A model generated the notes under the pieces. The model ran no database searches, was not told where the DNA came from, and saw nothing but the letters and a program-made list of their open reading frames with translations. The position numbers were made by a program, and so were the translations under genes. Positions 43,322 through 51,522 of a stretch of 64,000 nt of DNA are shown in pieces. The stretch comes from Streptococcus mitis (GTDB lineage: Bacteria; Bacillota; Bacilli; Lactobacillales; Streptococcaceae). The stretch spans positions 130,769 through 194,768 of the forward strand of contig NZ_RJOB01000004.1 of assembly GCF_003943935.1 (NCBI RefSeq), given 5' to 3'. Each line of letters begins with the position of its first letter. The stretch's first letter is position 1.

Positions 43322-44641
43322 ATGCAAAGAAGACAAGAGAGACATAAACGTGGACCAGTTTTTCGTTTTGTGAAAGGTTTAGTCAACTTTTTTAGACGTT
43401 ATCGTAAGTGGAGCAACAAGGGATTTGTGGCGGTACTCTTGCTAGCAGTTGCTTTATCAATGGGTTTGGTCTTGTTGTTTGAAAGTTTCCAAGGATTCCC
43501 TTTGACTAGTCAAAAACGAGATACTATTTCTCAAGAAGGAACTAAGAAAAAGTCTCAGGAGCAGGAAGAGGAAAAAACTGCTAGAATTATGGCTCACGGT
43601 GATTTGCTTTATCATGATATTCTTTACTTTTCAGCAAAAAAAGATGATGGAACGTATGATTTTCATGAGAATTTTGAGTATGTGACACCTTGGCTTAAGC
43701 AAGCCGACTTAGCTATTGGTGACTTTGAAGGAACCATTAATAAGGATCATTATTTAGCAGGTTATCCTCTCTTTAATGCTCCTGCTGAAGTTATGGATGC
43801 CATTAAGGATGCAGGTTATCATGTGCTAGATTTGGCTCATAATCATATTTTGGATTCGCAAATTGAGGGAGTTATTTCAACGGCAAATGCTATCGAAAAA
43901 GCAGGAATAACACCAATTGGAGTTTATACGCATGAGCCACGTGATCAGGCTCCGCTGGTCATTAAGGAAGTGAATGGTATCAAGGTTGCACTTTTGGCTT
44001 ATTCTTATGGATTTAATGGAATTGAGCAAAATATTTCTCAAGAGGATTATAATCACTATCTTTCAGATTTAGATGAGAATAAAATGAAGTCTGAAATTGA
44101 ACGGGCGGAAAAGGAAGCAGATATCACCATTATCATGCCGCAAATGGGTGTTGAGTATCGCATAGAACCGACTGAAGAGCAAAAAGCTTTGTATCATAAG
44201 ATGATTGATTGGGGAGCAGATATTATCTTTGGAGGGCATCCACACGTAGTTGAACCGTCTGAAATTGTTGAAAAAGATGGGGATAAGAAACTCATTATCT
44301 ATTCAATGGGGAACTTCATTTCAAATCAACGAATTGAGACCATGGAAGGTGTGGAAAATGCTAAGTGGACTGAACGTGGTGTTCTTATGGACGTGACTAT
44401 TAAGAAGAAGGATGGAAAAACAATTATCGGAACAGCTAAAGCTCATCCTACTTGGGTCAATCGTACACCGAAAGGAACATATTCTCCGGAAGGTTATCCA
44501 CTCTTTCTTTACCAAACTTATATCTTAGAAGACTTTATCGAGAGTGGTAGTCATCGTGACCAGTTAGATGAAGCGACTAAGGAACGAATTGATACAGCTT
44601 ATAAAGAAATGAACGAACATGTGGGATTGAAGTGGGACTAG
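43322..44641 (+). CDS. CapA/PgsA-family membrane-anchored metallophosphatase-like protein
   Basis: A 439-aa protein with a basic N-terminus, one membrane helix (residues about 36-58, FVAVLLLAVALSMGLVLLF) and a large extracellular CapA-type domain related to calcineurin-like phosphoesterases. Motifs HGDLLYHDI, IGDFEGTIN, LAHNHILD and FGGHPHVVEP mark the metal-site positions. In Bacillus CapA/PgsA acts in poly-gamma-glutamate capsule formation, but no capB/capC genes are adjacent, so it probably has another cell-surface role in this organism. I start at ATG 43322; the extra N-terminal frame from 43253 has no ribosome site. Followed closely by a HAD phosphatase gene. Confidence 0.88.
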   Translation: MQRRQERHKRGPVFRFVKGLVNFFRRYRKWSNKGFVAVLLLAVALSMGLVLLFESFQGFPLTSQKRDTISQEGTKKKSQEQEEEKTARIMAHGDLLYHDILYFSAKKDDGTYDFHENFEYVTPWLKQADLAIGDFEGTINKDHYLAGYPLFNAPAEVMDAIKDAGYHVLDLAHNHILDSQIEGVISTANAIEKAGITPIGVYTHEPRDQAPLVIKEVNGIKVALLAYSYGFNGIEQNISQEDYNHYLSDLDENKMKSEIERAEKEADITIIMPQMGVEYRIEPTEEQKALYHKMIDWGADIIFGGHPHVVEPSEIVEKDGDKKLIIYSMGNFISNQRIETMEGVENAKWTERGVLMDVTIKKKDGKTIIGTAKAHPTWVNRTPKGTYSPEGYPLFLYQTYILEDFIESGSHRDQLDEATKERIDTAYKEMNEHVGLKWD

Positions 44642-44662
44642 CTTGAATCCAGAGGAAAGAAA

Positions 44663-45490
44663 ATGATGATTAAAGTAATTGCGACAGATATGGATGGGAC
44701 CTTGCTGGATGCTAGAGGCCAGCTTGATCTCCCACGATTGGAAAAGATTTTAGATCAGTTGGATCAAAGGGGTATTCGTTTTGTCATAGCGACGGGCAAT
44801 GAAATTCACCGCATGAGGCAACTACTGGAGCACTTGGTCAATCGAGTGGTTCTGGTTGTTGCTAATGGCGCTCGTATTTTTGAAAATAATGAACTGATTC
44901 AGGCTCAGACTTGGGATGATGCCATTGTTGATAAGGCTTTGGTTCATTTTGAGGCTCGAGCGTGTCAGGATCAGTTTGTTGTAACGGGGATGAAGGGTGG
45001 TTTCGTCAAGAAAGGTACGATTTTTACAGATCTTGAAAGTTTTATGACTCCAGAAATGATTGAAAAATTCTACCAACGGATGCATTTTGTGGATGAGTTA
45101 ACATCTGACCTCTTTGGTGGGGTTCTCAAGATGAGCATGGTTGTTGGTGAGGAGCGTTTGAGTTCGGTCTTGGCAGAGATTAATGACCTCTTTGATGGCC
45201 GTGTTCGGGCTGTTTCGAGTGGCTATGGTTGTATTGATATTCTCCAAGCTGGGATTCATAAAGCATGGGGCTTGGAAGAATTACTCAAGCGCTGGGACTT
45301 GAACCCCCAACAAATCATGGCTTTTGGTGACAGTGAAAATGATGTTGAAATGCTTGAAATGGCTGGAATTGCCTATGCGATGGAAAATGCTGATGACAAG
45401 GCCAAAGCTGTGGCGACTGCTCTAGCACCAGCCAACAGCCAAGGAGGAGTTTACCAAGTCTTGGAGAACTGGTTAGAAAAAGGAGAATGA
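44663..45490 (+). CDS. Cof-type HAD phosphatase (second in window)
   Basis: A 275-aa HAD phosphatase of the Cof/IIB type. Nucleophile motif ATDMDGTLLD is at residues 7-16; AFGDSENDVEML near 218-229 supplies the metal ligands. Two Met codons overlap at the start (ATGATG); AGGAAAG precedes. Substrate is unknown. It is about 22 nt after the CapA-like gene and 1 nt before the SGNH hydrolase gene, so a three-gene operon is likely. Distinct from the HAD protein at 32648. Confidence 0.88.
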   Translation: MMIKVIATDMDGTLLDARGQLDLPRLEKILDQLDQRGIRFVIATGNEIHRMRQLLEHLVNRVVLVVANGARIFENNELIQAQTWDDAIVDKALVHFEARACQDQFVVTGMKGGFVKKGTIFTDLESFMTPEMIEKFYQRMHFVDELTSDLFGGVLKMSMVVGEERLSSVLAEINDLFDGRVRAVSSGYGCIDILQAGIHKAWGLEELLKRWDLNPQQIMAFGDSENDVEMLEMAGIAYAMENADDKAKAVATALAPANSQGGVYQVLENWLEKGE

Positions 45491-45491
45491 A

Positions 45492-46127
45492 GTGGCAGTA
45501 CAGTTATTAGAAAATTGGCTCCTAAAGGAACAAGAAAAAATCCAAACCAAGTATCGTCACTTAAATCAGGTTTCTGTTCTAGAGCCAGATATTCTCTTTA
45601 TTGGGGATTCCATTGTCGAATACTATCCTCTACAGGAGTTGTTTGGAACTTCAAAGACAATTGTTAATCGAGGTATTCGTGGCTATCAGACAGGGCTGTT
45701 ACTAGAGAACATTGATGCTCATCTATATGGTGGAGCAGTAGATAAAATTGTCCTTCTGATTGGGACAAATGATATCGGGAAGGATGTTCCTTTGAATGAG
45801 GCTCTCAATAATCTCGAAGCTATTATTCAATCCATTGCTCGCGATTATCCACTGACAGAGATAAAATTGCTTTCCATTTTGCCAGTCAATGAGAGAGAGG
45901 AGTACAAGCAGACGGTTTATATCCGCACAAATGAAAAAATTCAGAAATGGCATCAAGCCTATCAAGAGCTTGCTTCTGCCTATATGCAGGTGGAATTTGT
46001 GCCAGTATTTGATTGTTTGAAAGACCAAGCAGGCCAACTCAAAAAAGACTATACTACTGATGGATTGCACCTCAGTGTTGCCGGTTATCAGGTTTTGACA
46101 AAAGCCTTGAAAGACTATCTTTTTTAG
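45492..46127 (+). CDS. SGNH/GDSL hydrolase
   Basis: A 211-aa esterase/lipase of the SGNH fold. The four blocks are FIGDSIVEYY (nucleophile S40), NRGIRG, IGTNDIG and DGLHLSVAGY (catalytic Asp and His). No signal peptide, so a cytosolic enzyme. I start it at GTG 45492 because AAGGAG ends 6 nt upstream and overlaps the previous gene's end. It may act on acetylated sugars or lipids, but nothing in the context decides it. It is the last gene before the tmRNA promoter. Confidence 0.9.
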   Translation: MAVQLLENWLLKEQEKIQTKYRHLNQVSVLEPDILFIGDSIVEYYPLQELFGTSKTIVNRGIRGYQTGLLLENIDAHLYGGAVDKIVLLIGTNDIGKDVPLNEALNNLEAIIQSIARDYPLTEIKLLSILPVNEREEYKQTVYIRTNEKIQKWHQAYQELASAYMQVEFVPVFDCLKDQAGQLKKDYTTDGLHLSVAGYQVLTKALKDYLF

Positions 46128-46143
46128 TTAGTTGATTTCCTTT

Positions 46144-46172
46144 TTGCATTTTTGAGTTAGATAAGGTATAAT
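46144..46172 (+). promoter_or_regulatory. ssrA promoter
   Basis: TTGCAT at 46144-46149, 17-nt spacer, TATAAT at 46167-46172. Confidence 0.8.
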
Positions 46173-46188
46173 GGTTTTATTGTCTTTT

Positions 46189-46533
46189 GGGGTCGTTACG
46201 GATTCGACAGGCATTATGAGGCATATTTTGCGACTCGTGTGGCGACGTAAACGCTCAGTTAAATATAACTGCAAAAAATAACACTTCTTACGCTCTAGCT
46301 GCCTAAAAACCAGCAGGCGTGACCCGATTTGGATTGCTCGTGTTCAATGACAGGTCTTATTATTAGCGAGATACGATCAAGTCTTGTCTAGCGACTTGAT
46401 AAGAGATTGATAGACTCGCAGTTTCTAGGTTTGAGTTATGTGTCGAGGGACTGTTAAAATAATACATAACCTATGGTTGTAGACAAATATGTTGGCAGGT
46501 GTTTGGACGTGGGTTCGACTCCCACCGGCTCCA
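46189..46533 (+). ncRNA. ssrA: Transfer-messenger RNA (tmRNA)
   Basis: 345 nt with GGGGTCGTTACGGATTCGAC at the 5' end and TGGGTTCGACTCCCACCGG.. at the 3' end; GGGGTCG pairs with CGGCTCC. The tag-coding frame at 46271-46306 reads AKNNTSYALAA and stops (TAA), the usual streptococcal tag. It rescues stalled ribosomes and marks their products for proteolysis. A terminator follows. Confidence 0.98.
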
Positions 46534-46565
46534 TTATTCCTTTGCATTCTTTCGCATTCCTTGGT

Positions 46566-46592
46566 AAAACGTTGTTAAATCAACGTTTTTTT
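46566..46592 (+). terminator. Terminator after ssrA
   Basis: AAAACGTTG and CAACGTTTT form the stem, with a seven-T run. Confidence 0.88.
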
Positions 46593-46865
46593 ATTATGTG
46601 ACTATTAGTCTGTCTCGCTCCGTTAGGTGCGAGACAAAAAACTCTAAGTAGGCAGAGCCTGCTAACTCATGACAGAAAAAGAAGTTTATCTTATAATGAA
46701 GATGAACAATACCAATCCGTGGTGCTTAATAGGGCTTTTCCTAGCTTGTATGTAAAACTGGATGAAAAAGAGTCATGAGATGACTCTAATATGCTTTGAG
46801 CATGAAAATATCTTACTAGTAGCCTCTTGTTCTATTGTTGAAATAGTTAACAGGAGGTTTTTATA
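46593..46865 (+). other. Upstream flank of an IS110 remnant
   Basis: About 270 bp of non-coding DNA before the IS110 frame. It contains the small hairpins GAGTCATGAGATGACTC and GCTTTGAGC. In IS110-family elements the region before the recombinase encodes a bridge RNA; this may be a fossil of such a region. Confidence 0.35.
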
Positions 46866-47093
46866 ATAGAAGTCATAATTGAAACTTGTTGTGGAATTGA
46901 TGTCCACCAAAAATCCATTGTTTGTTGTATTTTAGATTGTCCACTAGATAGCAATAAACTAAAGAAAATTCACAAGAAATTTGGGACAACTTATTGTAGC
47001 TTTTCACAATGCTTTAGATTGGGTGGTAGAAAATCACGTCACACATGTTTTTTTGAAAGCACTGGGCAATATTGGCTCCCTCTCTTTAATATA
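46866..47093 (+). pseudogene. IS110-family transposase N-terminal remnant
   Basis: The frame from 46866 reads IEVIIETCCGIDVHQKSIV and continues CCILDCPLDSNKL, then FFESTGQYWLPLFNI. The DEDD-type N-terminus (GIDVHQKSIVCCILD) and STGQYW are IS110 hallmarks. The start codon is ATA instead of ATG, although AGGAGG remains at 46852-46857, and the middle has lost homology. The frame breaks at about 47093 and the serine-recombinase-like half is missing. Not functional. Confidence 0.8.
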
Positions 47094-47364
47094 GTCAATT
47101 GAAACAGGAACAAGACTTATCAAAAAGAAAAGGCGCTAGGACTGAGGAAACAGTTCTAACGACCAAACTAAAAAAATTTCAATTACGGTATAGCACAGGA
47201 AGTGATTTTTTGCACTTTTTTACTGTCTTTTTTCAAATAAAAAATCTAACTTTTGGGGTATAGTTCATAGACGGGTGGTCATGATTGAAAGATTGACTGT
47301 ATTTTCTACTAAAATTAAGTTTTTGAATAACCTCTATTTTAGTAGTTTGTATAGTCGCCCTCAA
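47094..47364. other. Gene-free stretch before licD2
   Basis: AT-rich, no recognisable gene. Contains an inverted repeat (CTACTAAAAT and ATTTTAGTAG near 47308-47347) that could end the licD2 transcript, although it lacks a T run. Confidence 0.4.
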
Positions 47365-48174
47365 TCAGTTTTTGCGATAAGCTTTAATACTATGACTATA
47401 CCACTCTTGCATTTCTTTTGATGGTGGTGTCATGTAATCTCCATACATCTGGGTTAAAAATTGGTCATATTTTTGGGGAACAGGTAGCATACGGCCTTCA
47501 AACTCAGTTAAGATGAGTTCTTTAAAGGTATCAACTGGGAAGACTTCTTTCATTCCTTCCTTACCAATTCCAATTCCTCCCTCATATTTAGGATTGCTAG
47601 TTGCAGCATTTTTGACTAACTGATCAATTTTCTTATAAAAGTAGCGAGGATTGACAAATCGGAGGGCGTACCAGCTACATAATCTTAGAAAATCTTTTAA
47701 CTTGCTGTCGCCGTGAACTGCGCGTGATTTTTTGATATAAGCCAGTTGACGAAGGGCCACATACTTATAGCTCTTGTCGACAATGCTCAAATCTGTAAAG
47801 CGATCAATTGGGAAGACATCGATAAAGAGACTAGTGTCATGACGCTTGTACTTAACATGGTCTTCGATAACGGTAGAAGTATCTAAAATCGATGCAAAAT
47901 TATGGAAGTACCAAGAAGAGGTATCGTAGGAAAGAACCTTATAGCGAGGGTGATTTTCTTCCTCAATAATCTTCAATAAACGTTCATAATCTTCACGATA
48001 GAGAGAAATATCAATATCATCATCCCAAGGAATCATACCTTTGTGGCGGATAGCACCAAGCATGGTTCCATAACTGAGAAAATAAGGAATATTGTGTTTC
48101 TTACAAGTCTCATCAATATAATCTAGCAGAGCTAGTTGAATTTCTTTAATTTCTTCTTTTTCTAAATATTGCAT
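47365..48174 (-). CDS. licD2: Phosphocholine transferase LicD2
   Basis: A 269-aa LicD-family nucleotidyltransferase-like enzyme that moves phosphocholine from CDP-choline to teichoic acid precursors in the cytosol. The metal motif is IPWDDDIDISLYREDY (the DDDID Asp cluster), with YGTMLGAIRHKG before it. I start it at ATG 48174, giving 269 aa; an upstream frame exists but lies inside licD1. It starts one nt after the licD1 stop codon. Pneumococcal LicD1 and LicD2 modify different GalNAc positions of the repeat. Belongs to the minus-strand operon tacF-licD1-licD2. Confidence 0.92.
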   Translation of the reverse strand: MQYLEKEEIKEIQLALLDYIDETCKKHNIPYFLSYGTMLGAIRHKGMIPWDDDIDISLYREDYERLLKIIEEENHPRYKVLSYDTSSWYFHNFASILDTSTVIEDHVKYKRHDTSLFIDVFPIDRFTDLSIVDKSYKYVALRQLAYIKKSRAVHGDSKLKDFLRLCSWYALRFVNPRYFYKKIDQLVKNAATSNPKYEGGIGIGKEGMKEVFPVDTFKELILTEFEGRMLPVPQKYDQFLTQMYGDYMTPPSKEMQEWYSHSIKAYRKN

Positions 48175-48175
48175 C

Positions 48176-48979
48176 CTAATCCTCCAATTTGTAGGCATGA
48201 AATTCATGACTGTAGAAGCGTTTTTCTTCAGGTGGCAAGGTCATATAATCCCCATAAAATTGAGTCAAAATAGTATCAAATTTTTCAGGTGCAGGAAGGC
48301 TTAAATTTTCAAAGGGTAAATCAATTGTTTTATCAAAGGTACCACTTGGGAAGACTTCCTTTTCCTTAAATTTAGAAGGGATAAAGGCCATATACTGACC
48401 ATTCTCACGACTATATTTTTGAATTTCTTTCTCGATTTTATTTGCAAAATAACGAGGAGAAACAGGTCGAAGGAGCAACCAAAAGGCTGTTCGTATCCAA
48501 TCTTTTAAAAGACTGTCTTTATAGACGATATTTTTGTGTTTGCTGAAAGACAGAAGTTTGAAGCTTTCCAGTTTGTAGCAAGTATCAATGACCTTAGGAT
48601 CATCAAATCGGTCCATAGGGAAAATGTCAATAAAAACACCAGACTCATAGGTTTTTGTATTTCGAGTATCGATTATTTTAGTCGTACTGTCGATGATTTT
48701 AATAAAGTTGTTAAAGTAATTCTTATCTGTCTCTAAGGATAAGAGTTTGTATTTGCTTTTTTCTTTTTGAAAAGTGTTGATAAATCGTTGGTAGTCTTCT
48801 CGAGGCATGGACAGATCAATATCGTCGTCCCAAGGAATAAAGCCCTCATGTCGAACCGCCCCAATCAGAGTACCGTAGTTAATAATATAGTTGATATTGT
48901 GCTTTTTACAGAGAGTATCAATATAATCCAAAATTTCTAATTCAATTTGTTTGGCATCTTCAATGGTTAGTTGTTTCAT
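48176..48979 (-). CDS. licD1: Phosphocholine transferase LicD1
   Basis: A 267-aa LicD-family enzyme. It shares YGTLIGAVRHEGFIPWDDDIDLSM (metal cluster DDDID near residue 55) and the GVFIDIFPMDRF block with LicD2. AGGAGTTTAG is the ribosome site upstream of ATG 48979. It transfers the first phosphocholine to the GalNAc of the teichoic-acid repeat in pneumococcal models. It sits between tacF (9-nt gap) and licD2 (1-nt gap). Confidence 0.92.
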   Translation of the reverse strand: MKQLTIEDAKQIELEILDYIDTLCKKHNINYIINYGTLIGAVRHEGFIPWDDDIDLSMPREDYQRFINTFQKEKSKYKLLSLETDKNYFNNFIKIIDSTTKIIDTRNTKTYESGVFIDIFPMDRFDDPKVIDTCYKLESFKLLSFSKHKNIVYKDSLLKDWIRTAFWLLLRPVSPRYFANKIEKEIQKYSRENGQYMAFIPSKFKEKEVFPSGTFDKTIDLPFENLSLPAPEKFDTILTQFYGDYMTLPPEEKRFYSHEFHAYKLED

Positions 48980-48988
48980 TCTAAACTC

Positions 48989-50476
48989 CTATGATCTTTT
49001 GAATTTATTTTTTAAGGCTAGGACATGGTTTAAAAATTCATAGAAAATGCTATCTTTTGTGAAGACCAGTAGACCAATGTAAGAGATGGCTGATAGCAAG
49101 ACAATCAAACCAGTATTAATCAAAAATGGTAAATTAATGACCATATCTACAGGATACAAGAAATTAATCAGGAAATAAATTCCTACAAAGGAAAGTGAAA
49201 AGAGAGAGTATCGAACAGTATAGCTGAAGATATGTCCCAAGTGAATAAGCTGTTTTCTATGGATAAAAATGATATAGAAAACAAGTAGAGAGGCCTCTGA
49301 TAACATAGTTGTGAGTAGGTAGTATTCAGGAGCCACGATATGGTTGAAAAAGAGGAGACTATTTAAGCCCAAATTGAGTAGCCCAGCAAAGACTGTGTAG
49401 ACGGTAATACGTTTTTCATAGCCATTTGTAAAGAGAATTTGTGAACCAAGAATGGTATCTAAAGCTAGGATAATCGTCCGAAAAGCGAAGAGAGAGGTCA
49501 AGATGCCGCCTCCGATATATTTTTCACTACCGTAAAGGAGGATGGCATTTGGTCCTAAAACCATTAGCCCAAAACTTAAAGGAATGATAAAGAAGTTAAA
49601 GATTCGACTGCCTCTATTAACTAGGGCGACATAGGCTTCCTTATCTCCTTTCCCTAGATAGTAACTGAGACGGGGTACACTCACTCCAATTGCACCAGTT
49701 ACAACACCAGCTATAACGGTCACAATTCGTTGAGCCATAGTATAGTAACTAACGTTGACATCAATCCCTGTTTTAACGAGGAAGAGACGATCCAAAAAAG
49801 TGAAGAGCATATTGGCATTGGCGAAGACCAACATGGCTGTCAAAGGGAGAAAGAGTGGTTTAAAATCACTTAGGTGAATTCTAACAAGTTTGATGTCTCT
49901 TTTTATCCAAAAATAACTAATCAGGTAGTTAATTAGTGTCGATAGACTCATCACCAGTGTATAGACAACAATATCGTGCTCATTTTTAACAAAAAGGAAA
50001 ATAGAGACCAGCATCAGGATACGGATGAAGGCAGTTTTGTAAAAGAGAAAACTGTAATTTTCCAGAGCTTCATTGACCCACTCGATTGAAAAAATCTGGG
50101 CAATGAGTTGAATCCCCATAACAAGGTAGACTTTTTTGACGATTGGATTATCAGTAAAGAAGAGAGGATAAGCTAGGATATAGACCGCAGTGGTCAAAAT
50201 TGTACAAACTATGCACAAATAAAAAAGACTAGAGAAGGTTCTATTCAGATCTTTTTTGTTATCCTTAACATTACTGATGGCCCGTAAACCGTAGTTATAG
50301 ACTCCATAAGTTGCAAAGGGTAAGAAAAATGACAAAATAGTATCAACTGAGTTGAAGTAGCCATAGTCAGTTCGGTCCAAGACACGCGCGACGTAGGTAC
50401 CAGTTAAGATGGGAAAAATAATATTCAAGACACGAATTCCCATGTAAGATAGAGCATTTAATTTTATACTTTTCAT
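48989..50476 (-). CDS. tacF: Teichoic acid flippase TacF
   Basis: A 495-aa integral membrane protein of the MOP/Wzx-like superfamily with about 14 membrane helices. In pneumococcus TacF flips choline-bearing teichoic-acid units and links choline dependence to growth; point changes there give choline independence. It is full length with no disruption. The first helix (LNALSYMGIRVLNIIFPILTG) and the many alternating hydrophobic segments are consistent. Start at ATG 50476 with GAGGTAA. It is the first gene of the tacF-licD1-licD2 operon, divergent from tarI. Confidence 0.93.
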   Translation of the reverse strand: MKSIKLNALSYMGIRVLNIIFPILTGTYVARVLDRTDYGYFNSVDTILSFFLPFATYGVYNYGLRAISNVKDNKKDLNRTFSSLFYLCIVCTILTTAVYILAYPLFFTDNPIVKKVYLVMGIQLIAQIFSIEWVNEALENYSFLFYKTAFIRILMLVSIFLFVKNEHDIVVYTLVMSLSTLINYLISYFWIKRDIKLVRIHLSDFKPLFLPLTAMLVFANANMLFTFLDRLFLVKTGIDVNVSYYTMAQRIVTVIAGVVTGAIGVSVPRLSYYLGKGDKEAYVALVNRGSRIFNFFIIPLSFGLMVLGPNAILLYGSEKYIGGGILTSLFAFRTIILALDTILGSQILFTNGYEKRITVYTVFAGLLNLGLNSLLFFNHIVAPEYYLLTTMLSEASLLVFYIIFIHRKQLIHLGHIFSYTVRYSLFSLSFVGIYFLINFLYPVDMVINLPFLINTGLIVLLSAISYIGLLVFTKDSIFYEFLNHVLALKNKFKRS

Positions 50477-50495
50477 TCAATTTACCTCGTTTTTC

Positions 50496-50504
50496 ATTAT
50501 ATCA
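50496..50504 (-). promoter_or_regulatory. Extended -10 of the tacF-licD operon
   Basis: On the minus strand TGATATAAT (TATAAT at 50501-50496), upstream of the GAGG ribosome site. Confidence 0.7.
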
Positions 50505-50571
50505 TAAAGTCAGCTAATAAGAAATGAAGGGCAGTAAGTCAAGTAATTACTTTGAAGTTTCAAAGCTTAAT

Positions 50572-50588
50572 TTTAAGTTTTTTTTAAG
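50572..50588 (+). promoter_or_regulatory. CiaR direct repeat
   Basis: TTTAAG-TTTTT-TTTAAG: a perfect TTTAAG-N5-TTTAAG repeat followed by TATATTATTC near a -10 position (50594-50601). This is the known arrangement of CiaR-activated lic promoters. Confidence 0.85.
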
Positions 50589-50634
50589 GAAAGTATATTA
50601 TTCTGAAGAACTCTAAAATTTCACAGCTATTTAT

Positions 50635-50667
50635 TAGTAATGACTACAGAATTCCTGGTCATTACTA
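50635..50667 (+). other. Hairpin in the upstream lic leader
   Basis: TAGTAATGAC, 13-nt loop, GTCATTACTA: a 10-bp perfect stem between the CiaR promoter and the proximal promoter. A second stem follows: TCCTCC (50706-50711) with GGAGGA (50724-50729). Confidence 0.5.
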
Positions 50668-50760
50668 GAAATAGACTAGTTTCTTTGAATAATAGAACTC
50701 ATTAATCCTCCTATTCTAGAACGGGAGGACCGGTATTTCTTTCATGATAGGACTAGATTG

Positions 50761-50769
50761 TGGTATAAT
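50761..50769 (+). promoter_or_regulatory. Proximal lic promoter
   Basis: TGGTATAAT with TATAAT at 50764-50769; no clear -35, as expected for an extended -10 promoter. Confidence 0.7.
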
Positions 50770-50810
50770 AGAGAGAATAAGTTTTTTTAGTAAGACAAAG
50801 GAGAAAATAG

Positions 50811-51518
50811 ATGATTTATGCAGGAATTCTTGCCGGTGGAACTGGCACACGCATGGGAATCAGTAACTTGCCAAAACAATTTTTAGAGCTAGGTGATAGA
50901 CCTATTTTGATTCATACAATTGAAAAATTTGTCTTGGAACCAAGCATTGAAAAAATTGTAGTTGGTGTTCATGGAGACTGGGTTTCTCATGCAGAAGATC
51001 TTGTAGATAAATATCTTCCTCTTCATAAGGATCGTATCATCATTACAAAGGGTGGTGCTGACCGTAATACGAGTATTGAGAAAATCATTGAAGCCATTGA
51101 TGCTTATCGTCCACTTACTCCAGAGGACATCGTTGTTACCCACGATTCTGTTCGTCCATTTATTACGCTTCGCATGATTCAGGACAATATCAAACTTTGT
51201 CAAGATCATGACGCAGTGGACACAGTGGTAGAAGCGGTTGATACTATAGTTGAAAGTACCAATGGTCAATTTATTACAGATATTCCAAATCGTGCTCACC
51301 TTTATCAAGGACAAACACCTCAAACATTCCGTTGCAAGGACTTTATGGACCTTTACAGTTCTCTCTCTGCTGAAGAGAAGGGAATCTTGACAGATGCATG
51401 TAAAATCTTTGTGATCAAAGGAAAAGATGTGGCCTTGGCTAAGGGGGAATACTCAAATCTAAAAATCACAACAGTGACAGATTTGAAGATTGCAAAAAGT
51501 ATGATTGAGAAAGACTAG
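50811..51518 (+). CDS. tarI: Ribitol-5-phosphate cytidylyltransferase TarI
   Basis: A 235-aa IspD-like nucleotidyltransferase that joins CTP and ribitol-5-phosphate to form CDP-ribitol for teichoic acid. The pyrophosphorylase loop LAGGTGTRMGISNLPKQF is near residues 7-24, and VTHDSVRPFI supplies the catalytic Asp. AAAGGAGAA is the ribosome site. It is the first gene of tarI-tarJ-licA-licB-licC. Short (4-nt) gap to tarJ. Controlled by two promoters, one with a CiaR repeat. Confidence 0.94.
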   Translation: MIYAGILAGGTGTRMGISNLPKQFLELGDRPILIHTIEKFVLEPSIEKIVVGVHGDWVSHAEDLVDKYLPLHKDRIIITKGGADRNTSIEKIIEAIDAYRPLTPEDIVVTHDSVRPFITLRMIQDNIKLCQDHDAVDTVVEAVDTIVESTNGQFITDIPNRAHLYQGQTPQTFRCKDFMDLYSSLSAEEKGILTDACKIFVIKGKDVALAKGEYSNLKITTVTDLKIAKSMIEKD

Positions 51519-51522
51519 TAAA

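Noticed and set aside
46500..46560. Integration (att) site at the tmRNA 3' end
   Set aside because: I found no second copy of the tmRNA 3' end sequence in the window and no integrase; the IS110 remnant does not use such a site.
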